Source: Pirellula staleyi DSM 6068 (GTDB lineage Bacteria; Planctomycetota; Planctomycetia; Pirellulales; Pirellulaceae). From it: DNA of 64,000 bases. The stretch spans positions 1 through 64,000 of the forward strand of contig CAMDKL010000009.1 in NCBI GenBank assembly GCA_945900945.1, given 5' to 3'. The translations under genes and the position numbers were made by a program. Below, piece by piece: positions 37,547-46,100 of this stretch. The first letter of the stretch is position 1. Every line of letters begins with the position of its first letter. The notes under the pieces are model-generated. The model was not told the origin of the DNA. It saw only the letters and a program-made list of their open reading frames with translations, and did no database searches.

Positions 37547-37861
37547 ACTTGCCTACTCCTAAACCTTTATCTACCTGGACTTTAAGCTAACTTTGTCGCG
37601 GCGAGTTTCGTCGTGCAATCGTCGTGCAATCGTCGATGAACCGCGGTTTCCCGAACAGGGAGCCCCATAGTGTAGCGATGCAGTGCCAAACCCTGCAAGG
37701 GTTAATCATCGAGTTTGGCACGCTTTTTTCGCTAGCCCGGTTTATTCATTAGACTTTGGGCGCTTGCCGGCTAGTGCCATTTGGCTAGCTCCAGCGGCTC
37801 AGTTTGCAACCAATTCTGGAAACGGTTGCATCCTAAGTGGCGAGGGAATGCCCCGTCATCG
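37547..37861. other. Intergenic region upstream of rpsM
   Basis: 315 bp between pepF and rpsM. It contains the probable rpsM promoter/leader, a plus-strand terminator-like hairpin (37683-37729) and a GCTAGCCCGGTTTATTCATT repeat-like element at 37732-37751 followed by a TTTGGGCGCTTGCCGGCTAG palindromic stretch. No gene is seen. Confidence 0.5.
37683..37729 (+). terminator. Orphan plus-strand terminator-like hairpin
   Basis: GTGCCAAAC (37683-37691) pairs perfectly with GTTTGGCAC (37713-37721) and is followed by GC and six T. A small inner hairpin AACCCTGCAAGGGTT sits in the loop. No plus-strand gene lies upstream. Confidence 0.55.
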
Positions 37862-39676
37862 CTAAATGAGCTCGTCGAGTTGCTTGACCAACTCGCCAAA
37901 CTGGACCAATGCCGTTTCCACCGGCTCAGGCTGTGTCATGTCTACGCCAGCCCCTTTTAGCAGCTCGAGTGGGTCTTGCGAGCATCCACCCCTGAGAAAC
38001 CCTAAATAAGAGTCTAATTCAGCCTTCCCGCCCTCAAGCACCTGTTTTGACAACGCAATTGCTGCCGACAATCCTGTCGCATACTTGTAAACGTAGAACG
38101 CCCGGTAAAAATGCGGAATCCTGAAGCACTCTAAAGCAAGCTCTTGGTCCACCACAAAATCGGGACCAAAGTAAGCATTGAGCAATTCGCTATAAATGGA
38201 CTTAAAACTAGCCACGGTTAGCGGCTCACCACACTCCGCCATCTCGTGTGTGATTTTTTCAAATTCAGCAAACATGGTTTGCCGAACTATCGTTGCTCGA
38301 ATGCTATCAATCTCGTGATTGAGGATCGCTGCCTTTTCCTCCTTGGTCTTCGCGTTCCGGATCATATGGTGTGCAAGCAACTGTTCATTGAATGTGCTAG
38401 CCACCTCCGCGACGAAGATCGTGTAGTTGTAGTACTGAAAAGGCTGATTGGCGGCAGAAAAGTAGCTGTGCATGGAATGGCCCGCTTCGTGGGTTAACGT
38501 GAAGACGTCATTCAGCACGCTCGGTTTGAAATTCATCAAGATGTAAGGATCCGCGTCGTAGGTGCCGCAGCTAAAGGCTCCGCTCTGCTTGCCCTGATTC
38601 GGATAGCGATCGCTCCAGCGACCCCGGAGGCCTTTTTCTAGGACTTGGCCATACTGCTGTCCAAGCGGCTCGAGCGACTTGAGAACCAGCGAAACGGCAT
38701 CATCCCAAGTGTGATGCGACTGCTGCGCCGATAGTATCGGCACATAGGTGTCATAGTGGTGGATTTCATCTAGCTCCATCTTGCGTCGACGCATATCAAA
38801 GTAGCTGTGCACCTCCGGCAGCCGCTTTCGAACTGCGGTGATCAGGTTGTCGTAGACGCTAAGCGGAACATTGTCCGCAAACAAGGAGCTTGATCGTGCG
38901 CTCTGGTGGTTGCGTGCTTTCGCGTAGTAGACATCACCGTGGATGCTTCCTGCGAGGGTGGCTGATAGCGTATTTTCATGCCCATGGAATTGCTTGTAGT
39001 ATTGGTGAAAGGCTCGTTTGCGAACGTCGCGATTTGGGGAGATGAGAAACGAACTGAACGATGCATTTGTCAGCTCAACGGCTTCCCCTTTTTCGTTGAC
39101 TACATCCCCAAACTTGAGATCGGCGTCGTTTAATTGGCGAAAGGCTTTACTTGCTGTTTGAGCCATCTCACCTTGCATGGCCAACAGGTTTTCCTCGGGC
39201 TGGCTCAACGTATGCTCGCGATAGCGATTGATGCGTTCTAAGACTAACGAAAAAGGTTTTAAGCAATCCTCCGCCATCATCCCTTCCATTTTTTCCGGTG
39301 GGATCGACAAGATCTCAGGCCGGAGGAAGCTGGCAGCTTGGCCTGCTTTCGTTGCAAGATTTTGATAGCGAGCGACGAAGCCTTGGTAGTGACTATTGCC
39401 CTGATCCTCCGTCGTCTTTAAGAACGCATACGTACCCAGTCGTTCTCCTAACCGGTCCAGTTTTACGTCAAAGGACAAACACTGGGCTAAAACCTCAGCG
39501 GATTCGGTTAGCCGCCCCGAAAACTGAGCAAAGCCTGCGATCTCTTGTTCAAATTGCGAGAGTACCGTCAGCCAAGAGGCATCCGATTCGAATAAGCTGG
39601 TCAAGTCCCAAGTGTCGCAGACTGGAACGTCGGAACGTTTCGGGTTGGAGTAGGCTGCTTGGTTAGACGCGATCAT
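37862..39676 (-). CDS. pepF: Oligoendopeptidase F (M3 metallopeptidase)
   Basis: 604 residues, typical length. A cytoplasmic zinc peptidase that cleaves short oligopeptides. The zinc motif HEAGH is near residue 390 in LTHEAGHSMHSYFSAANQPF, followed by YTIFVAEVASTFNE, which holds the third ligand Glu. The N-terminal oligoendopeptidase domain (WDLTSLFESDASWLTVLSQF) and the C-terminal FYRAFYVYKYATGLSAAIAL are also family-typical. It is transcribed alone. Confidence 0.96.
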   Translation of the reverse strand: MIASNQAAYSNPKRSDVPVCDTWDLTSLFESDASWLTVLSQFEQEIAGFAQFSGRLTESAEVLAQCLSFDVKLDRLGERLGTYAFLKTTEDQGNSHYQGFVARYQNLATKAGQAASFLRPEILSIPPEKMEGMMAEDCLKPFSLVLERINRYREHTLSQPEENLLAMQGEMAQTASKAFRQLNDADLKFGDVVNEKGEAVELTNASFSSFLISPNRDVRKRAFHQYYKQFHGHENTLSATLAGSIHGDVYYAKARNHQSARSSSLFADNVPLSVYDNLITAVRKRLPEVHSYFDMRRRKMELDEIHHYDTYVPILSAQQSHHTWDDAVSLVLKSLEPLGQQYGQVLEKGLRGRWSDRYPNQGKQSGAFSCGTYDADPYILMNFKPSVLNDVFTLTHEAGHSMHSYFSAANQPFQYYNYTIFVAEVASTFNEQLLAHHMIRNAKTKEEKAAILNHEIDSIRATIVRQTMFAEFEKITHEMAECGEPLTVASFKSIYSELLNAYFGPDFVVDQELALECFRIPHFYRAFYVYKYATGLSAAIALSKQVLEGGKAELDSYLGFLRGGCSQDPLELLKGAGVDMTQPEPVETALVQFGELVKQLDELI

Positions 39677-39835
39677 GGCGATAATGGACTTTCTATGCGG
39701 ATCGATGACGGACTGGGCTTCTGTGTGTATTTTCTAACGCACTAAGATAACACGGACTCGCTTTTTTTCGGCACCCCGAATTCCAAAACCTGAATCGTTT
39801 AGAATTGCGGTGCAGTTTTAAGCAATATTGAATAG

Positions 39836-39913
39836 TCACGTAGGTCCGGCTGTCCTCAGCCGGACTTAACCTTCCTGAAATCTGTCAGCCTGAGGACAGG
39901 CTGACGTACGTGA
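39836..39913. repeat. REP/BIME-like double hairpin
   Basis: Outer inverted repeat TCACGTA (39836-39842) / TACGTGA (39907-39913). Two perfect 9-bp hairpins lie between: GTCCGGCTG-TCCT-CAGCCGGAC (39844-39865) and GTCAGCCTG-AGGA-CAGGCTGAC (39884-39905). Their loops are complementary, and CTGTCCTCAG in the first is the reverse complement of CTGAGGACAG in the second. It ends 22 bp before the nth start codon. Confidence 0.9.
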
Positions 39914-39935
39914 ATGGAATACGAAAAAGCCCAGC

Positions 39936-40586
39936 ATGAAAAAATCGGAACGAGCCCAAATTGTCCAAAATCGACTGGAGAGTCTCTACCCCGTGACAAC
40001 TATCCCATTGGATCATAAAGACACGTACACGTTGCTGGTTTCGGTACTCCTAAGTGCTCAATGCACCGACAAAATGGTCAATCGCGTCACCCCCTCGCTT
40101 TGGAAACTGGCGGACAACCCATTTGACATGGCCCGAAAAAATGTTGAAAGCATTCGAGAAATTATCAAGCCTTGTGGACTCAGTCCCCGAAAATCCAAAG
40201 CCATCAAGGAACTATCCTCAATATTGGTCGATGAGCATGGCGGTAAAGTCCCTAAGTCATTTGAGGCGTTGGAAAGATTACCGGGCGTCGGGCACAAAAC
40301 GGCTTCCGTCGTAATGAGTCAGGGGTTCGGACATCCGGCGTTTCCAGTCGACACCCATATCCACCGACTTGCTCAACGATGGGGACTCACCAACGGTCGT
40401 TCTGTCGTTCAAACCGAAACCGATCTCAAAAATCTATTCGCCGAATCGACCTGGAACAAGCTGCATCTTCAAATCATTTTCTATGGTCGTGAACATTGCA
40501 CCGCTCGCGGATGCGACGGCAAGGTCTGTGGGATCTGCGCTGAACTGTTTCCAAATCGAAAGAAAGCTGTGTTGACTAAAAAATAA
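39936..40586 (+). CDS. nth: Endonuclease III
   Basis: 216 residues. A bifunctional DNA glycosylase/AP lyase for oxidised pyrimidines. Helix-hairpin-helix with catalytic Lys121 (ERLPGVGHKTASVVMSQGFG) and catalytic Asp139 in FPVDTHIHRLAQRWGL. YTLLVSVLLSAQCTDKMVNR is the family N-terminal signature. The Fe-S region reads Cys188-x4-Cys193-x4-Cys198-x2-Cys201, instead of the usual C-x6-C-x2-C-x5-C, so the cluster is altered or absent. It is followed after 33 bp by comF, likely one transcript. Confidence 0.95.
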   Translation: MKKSERAQIVQNRLESLYPVTTIPLDHKDTYTLLVSVLLSAQCTDKMVNRVTPSLWKLADNPFDMARKNVESIREIIKPCGLSPRKSKAIKELSSILVDEHGGKVPKSFEALERLPGVGHKTASVVMSQGFGHPAFPVDTHIHRLAQRWGLTNGRSVVQTETDLKNLFAESTWNKLHLQIIFYGREHCTARGCDGKVCGICAELFPNRKKAVLTKK

Positions 40587-40619
40587 TGACGAAATCAAAG
40601 TGAAAGGGAGCGTCCGGTT

Positions 40620-41414
40620 TTGATCCCGCTGCTGAAAATACCATACAAGTTGCCGAAACGTTGGTATCGACATTTAATCGATCTTGTGTACCCCCGTATC
40701 TGCGTTCTGTGTTCCAAACCGATTGTGGACTCGGAACAAGAGTCGATTTGTTCGCGATGTCAGATGGAAATTACACCGACAGAATCAGGTTGCTTACGTT
40801 GCAGTGCACCGTTGCCAACGGTGCACAGTATTCTTATGGAAGCGACCGCGAAGTGTTTCTACTGTGAACGACGCAAGTGGTCATTCCGACATGCCTATTG
40901 CTATACCGCATACGCTGGTACCGCAGCTCAAGCAGCAAGAAAGATCAAGCAACAGTCCTGTGAGTCCTTGGCAATGGAGTTAGGCACGAGAGTGGGGAAA
41001 TGGCTCCAACGGCACGAAGCATTCGATTCAAAGCTCTACGACTTTGTTGTCCCGATTCCGCAGCACTGGCTTCGAAGAGTTACGATCCGATACAACCAAG
41101 CGGAGGTGCTTGCGGAAAACGTCGCATGCGAACTTGCGATTCCCATACGGCGTCATTGGCTTTATCGAACGCGTTGGACGGACAAGCAAGGGACCAAAAC
41201 GATTGTTGAGCGACGGACGGGCGTAAAGGATTCCTTTGGGTGTAAACAGAAAAAGGAAATCAAGGGGGCCAAATTCCTGATTGTGGACGACATCGTCACG
41301 AGCGGAGCAACGGTCCACGAAGCCTCGCGTGCATTGCGAAAAGCTGGTGCGGCTCGCATCGATGTAGCTGCATTTGCTCGCGGTGTAGGTGCGTTCGGCA
41401 ATCGCAAGACATAA
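40620..41414 (+). CDS. ComF family phosphoribosyltransferase-like protein
   Basis: 264 residues from a TTG at 40620 preceded by AGGGAG. An N-terminal zinc-finger-like region with CVLCSKP, CSRCQ, CLRCSAP and CFYCERR precedes the phosphoribosyltransferase fold: DFVVPIPQHWLRRVTIRYNQ and the PRPP-binding FLIVDDIVTSGATVHEASRAL. Characterised ComF proteins act in natural transformation or DNA uptake/recombination, but distant homologues are common and their substrate is unknown. Adjacent to nth. Confidence 0.9.
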   Translation: MIPLLKIPYKLPKRWYRHLIDLVYPRICVLCSKPIVDSEQESICSRCQMEITPTESGCLRCSAPLPTVHSILMEATAKCFYCERRKWSFRHAYCYTAYAGTAAQAARKIKQQSCESLAMELGTRVGKWLQRHEAFDSKLYDFVVPIPQHWLRRVTIRYNQAEVLAENVACELAIPIRRHWLYRTRWTDKQGTKTIVERRTGVKDSFGCKQKKEIKGAKFLIVDDIVTSGATVHEASRALRKAGAARIDVAAFARGVGAFGNRKT

Positions 41415-41446
41415 AGCTGCGAATAAGCAAGCGATCCTTGCGACTT

Positions 41447-41464
41447 GTTTAACCCGCGCAGCGG
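41447..41464 (+). repeat. Short GTTTAACCCGCG repeat
   Basis: GTTTAACCCGCGCAGCGG, identical to the reverse complement of 29258-29275 and related to 48390-48407. It lies between comF and the GntP permease gene. Confidence 0.7.
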
Positions 41465-41629
41465 CTGATAGGCCTGGGACAGTTCCTGATCGGGCTAGAC
41501 GGAACGGACGCCCGCCCGAAGTCCGCGATCTGTGCTAATCGATCCGATCGGTTACTCTACCACGCATTTCCTATTCATTCTGCTCTGATTCGTGCGACGG
41601 CCGCCGATCCCTTCGGCAATCTGGTCATG

Positions 41630-43036
41630 TCAGAATGACCCAAATGCCGTTCCCAGTACCACGACCGTAATCGTCGCCAGAAGAGGGAACAGGATAGTGA
41701 TCGCGGCGATGTCTTTGTATCCCTGACGATGAGTGACTCCGCAGATCAACAGCAGTGTTATCACAGCACCGTTATGTGGTAGACTATCCAGGCCGCCACA
41801 AGACATCGAAGCAACGCGATGTAGCAACTGCGGATCGATCCCAACCTCGAGGGCGCGTTCATAATAGGTTTCGCCAAACGTCTTGAGTGCGATGCTCAAT
41901 CCGCCCGATGCTGAACCGGTAATCGCAGACAAAGTGTTGACCGTGATCGCTTCGGAAATCAGAGGATTTCCGGGGGCAATTCCAGTGACAAACTTTTGCA
42001 CAATGACAAATCCCGCTAACGACTTGATCGTGCTCCCATATCCATATTCCGATGCGGTGTTGAACAGCGGCAACAGCGACGACTTTGCCCCTGCGGAGAT
42101 TGAAAGCTTGAGCTTGTCGATGGACCGGAAGTGAATCAGAATCGTTATCACCAGAGTCACAGACAACGACAGTATGGTCGACCAGATGCCGATAACTCTG
42201 CTGAGTTCTGTTTTCCCAAACTGTTCTTCTGCGAGGTAAGCTGTTTCCCATTGAGGGATCACGACAAAGGAGAAGAGCATGTTAAAAATCACTGCGCAGA
42301 CAATTGGCAGAAAGGCGCTCCATGCCGACGGCAACACGCGTGTCTCGTTAACGCATGCGCCCTCTATGGACACTGCATCAGCGGGAATAGACGGACCGAA
42401 TCCTTCGCCCATTCGGCGTGCTTGAGCTACCCGTGAATTGAGCCACCACATGCCCAGCAGGAACATGATTCCACCCCCGATACAGCCAAGTCCCGGCGCC
42501 GCAAACGAGTTGGTCCGAAAGAATTGCATGGGAATCTGATTGTGAATTTGGACCGTCCCTGGCAAGGATGTCATCGTATAGGTAAACGAACCCAGCGCGA
42601 TAGTCCCCGGTATGAGTCGTCTGGGAATATTTGCTCCACGGAATAAAGAGCGTGCCATCGGAAATACGGCAAAGACAACCACAAACAGCGAAACGCCGCT
42701 ATAGGTCAGGATACTACAACTGAGCACAATGGCCAAAGTAGTGTGCTCGATGCCGACGGTTCGCACAACCCAGTCGGCAATCTTCGCGGCTGCACCGGAC
42801 TCTTCCATCAGTTTTCCGAAGATGGCTCCGAGCAAAAATATCGGGAAATAGTCTTTGACGAATTGGCCAACACTCCCCATAAAGATTTGCGTGTAAGTTG
42901 CCAGCAGCGGCAAATGGCCGTCCAAGAAGACCGCGATCAAAGCACACAAAGGTGCCAATACCAAGACGCTAAAATCGCGATACGCGAAATAGATCAACAG
43001 TAACAACGACAAAACAATTACAGCCACACCCCACAT
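41630..43036 (-). CDS. GntP-family (gluconate/H+ symporter-like) permease
   Basis: 468 residues with about 12 hydrophobic segments (VAVIVLSLLLLIYFAYRDFS at the start). GntP-type features: YFPIFLLGAIFGKLMEESGA, the SGVSLFVVVFAVFPMARSLF helix, and the substrate-loop FTYTMTSLPGTVQIHNQIPM. GntP proteins import gluconate or related sugar acids with protons. The substrate here is not predictable. It starts 90 bp after the end of the giant surface-protein gene on the same strand; GTAGGGG lies about 10 bases before its ATG. Confidence 0.9.
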   Translation of the reverse strand: MWGVAVIVLSLLLLIYFAYRDFSVLVLAPLCALIAVFLDGHLPLLATYTQIFMGSVGQFVKDYFPIFLLGAIFGKLMEESGAAAKIADWVVRTVGIEHTTLAIVLSCSILTYSGVSLFVVVFAVFPMARSLFRGANIPRRLIPGTIALGSFTYTMTSLPGTVQIHNQIPMQFFRTNSFAAPGLGCIGGGIMFLLGMWWLNSRVAQARRMGEGFGPSIPADAVSIEGACVNETRVLPSAWSAFLPIVCAVIFNMLFSFVVIPQWETAYLAEEQFGKTELSRVIGIWSTILSLSVTLVITILIHFRSIDKLKLSISAGAKSSLLPLFNTASEYGYGSTIKSLAGFVIVQKFVTGIAPGNPLISEAITVNTLSAITGSASGGLSIALKTFGETYYERALEVGIDPQLLHRVASMSCGGLDSLPHNGAVITLLLICGVTHRQGYKDIAAITILFPLLATITVVVLGTAFGSF

Positions 43037-43125
43037 AACACCGTACCCCTACATGGAACCCCAAACCTGATGCGAAGATCCTGGGCAAGTTCACGCCTTC
43101 GCTGTGGCAAGCACCGAATAACCAA

Positions 43126-46100
43126 TCAGCGGGTTCTAAAACCGCGTCGGTAGCCGTTGGATATCGGGTTGGAATTTGCGATGGAGTTCTTGTTGGACAA
43201 CGAATCCAAATCATCGATACTTGACATACTGCCGCGAACCTGTTGGATCGCTTGATCTACAAGTGCCGGATTGAGTGTCGATGTGCTTTCTCCTTCGCCA
43301 GATCCGGTCGTTGACGAAGTTGACATGACAGGAGTGAAGTTCAGTTCGGCCGGAGTAGCTTGGATGCGGAAGAGTGAGGAGCTCCCCTCCTTGCCTCGCA
43401 TAACGACTTTAGAGTCGCTCACAGGTAGAGTAGCTTGCACGTTTTGATTGGTCGGGTTTGTTGCTCGAACCGTCAATTGGTTGCCATCATCGTTCAGCGA
43501 GACTTTTACGTTGCTGAAATTCCGCCAATCACCTTGACCATCGTTCCATACAGATTCAGTGCTTGGAGTCACCGCAGCGGTGATACCGTGTCGCAGGTTT
43601 TGTCCCATAAAATCTCGGATATCGATGTACCGAGCCTCGCGTATACCAACATTAAAGGACGTTGTTAGTGAGCTCGCTGCATTGGTTGCGGAGTTAACTA
43701 ACACGGACTGTTGGCCACCTTGAATGAATGGCAAATCAGCCAACATGAATTGATAGTCGCCTGGTCCAACATTGACAACCTTCGCACCATCGGCCGTGAC
43801 AAGGACGGGCACGGCGGTCGCACCCGCATTACTGCTCGCGGGAGGAATCACTTCCACCGTAAATGGCAATCCACCAAGTCCTAAGGGGACTTGAATTCCA
43901 ACGTCGCGAGGTGTGAAATTGCGGACGTTGAGCGTCACCGTGGCCGTATCCGTCAAACTACTGCCATCACCAAGGGTATATGTGAAAGTAGCCGATCCGG
44001 TGAAGTCCGTCGCTGGCGCACTATAGAGTACCGTTCGACCGTTTGGTCCGATCTGGACACTCCCTGTTCCTGTCGCAGGTTGTGTGACTGCCGTAACAGC
44101 GAGAGTCTCACCCGTATCGACGGTCACGTCATTTGCCAGTACGTTGAGCGATTGATTCGGAGCCGCGAGAGTGTCGAGAGAGTCGTTCACAGCATCCGGT
44201 GCGTCGTTTACACCGGTGACGTTGAAGGTCACAGTTCCGTTTGCAAGCCCACCGTTGCTGCTGCGAACGGTGTAGACCACCAATTCTTGTCCAGCAAAAT
44301 TCGCTTTGGGCGTGAAGCTCAACCGCGTTCCATTGTTGGTGACGCTCGCCGTTCCGTTGGGCGCCGTTGCACTTGAAATGGTCAGCGTATCGCTGGATAC
44401 AGCAGGCGTGTCGTTGGCAAGCACGTCGAAGTCGGCTGCAGCTGCATCTTCGTTGATCGTGAAAGACTCACCGACCACGGTCGGAGGTGGCACGGCTGGA
44501 GAAACGGTTACAGTGACCGTAGCTGTAGATGTCCCGCCGTTGCCGTCGCTGATGGTATAAGTAAACGTCTCATTGCCGGTGAATCCTGATCGGGGCGTAT
44601 ACAACACGCCACTGCCGGCGGTCGCAACGCGGACTGAACCACCTTGAGAGGGATTCCCTACCTGGGTCACCGTTAATGTTTCGCCCGTGTCCGGTCCTGA
44701 CGTATCATTCGTCAAAACGGGAATGAAGACATCGCGGTCCGTTGTCTTGACAGTTCCAAGAAAATCGTTGACCGCAACGGGATTGTCATTGACTGCGGTA
44801 AGCCCCACCGTGACGGTTGCAGTGGCCGACGCTCCCGTTTGATCCTGGACGGTGTAAGTAAAGGTTTCAGACCCATTGGTATTGGCGGCTGGCGTGTAGA
44901 TCAAGCGTCGATTGTCCGAAGCAATCGAAACGGTACCACCGCGCGACGGCGACGAGACCGACTGCAATGTTAGTACGGCGTTCGAGCCCGCAACGATCGT
45001 ATCGTTATCAAGAACGGGAAGTGGGTTGTTGGTGCTGTCTTCGTTGAAATTGAACGTATCGTTCACTGCAACAAAGTTCTGACCGATCGCCAAGTTGGCG
45101 GTCTCGAAAATCACGCGGCTCGAAGGCACGATGACATCTTCTTTGAATACAGTAATTCCACGGCTCGGGTTCTCGGCTGGGTTGGTACTGATGTTTGCTT
45201 GGCCAGTCGCCTTGACTCGCATCCTCACCGTTGCCAGCGTTTGTGGATCTCGTCCTGGGCCAACGTTGAAGCTCGAGAAGGCACCCAGCTCGTCGATCAA
45301 GCCAGCCGTCGTCGTTACCGGTGTCGCTCGCCCATTGCCAAACAAAGACGCATAAGTAACTGGACTTGCGCCAACCAACTCCAGTTTGCTGGAATCATAC
45401 TCAAAGTCCATATAAGCAGAGAAAACACCATCTCCTGCCGGATCACCGTCGGTTCGCAAATCATTTAGAACGATGCGTACGACCAATTCCTGACCGACGC
45501 TGGCCGAAGTGATTGGGCTGGTATTGGTGGAATCAAACAGCTGCAAACTGACTCTTACTTTGGCTTGGGCCGCTACGGCGATAGCCATTGTCTGCGTTTG
45601 CGAATTGCCAGCAACGTCCGTCAGACGCAGGTTTGCCGTTTGAGGACCGATTTGAGACTCGATAGGACTCCAAGTCAAAACGCCGGTCGTCGCATTCACC
45701 GTTAAGCCAGCTGGCGCATTTTCCAAAGCGTATCGCAGTCCCTGGCCTTCTTCCGCAGCAGCCAAATCGAAATTCAACGTGCTGCCGACATTCGCAGCGG
45801 TCGGTAATCCGGAGGCGGGAATTGCAGCCGGCGGTGTCGAATCGTACGAAACGGAGAGAGCGGGAGACGCACTGCTGGTGGCACCGCTTTGCGTCTGCGT
45901 AGCTGCAATGTTTCGCGTGCCATTCCCTAACTGCGAAACGAGTGTGGTTGTGATGGTGGTCGTGGCTCCGGTCGCAACTGCGGTTCCAACGATTTGGTCG
46001 CCGACTCGCAGATTCACGGTAGCGCCCGCAGTCGTGCCCGCTACGACAAATTGCATCGTGGCTGCATTCGTTACATTGTCCGAGTCGCTCGTTCCTGTAT

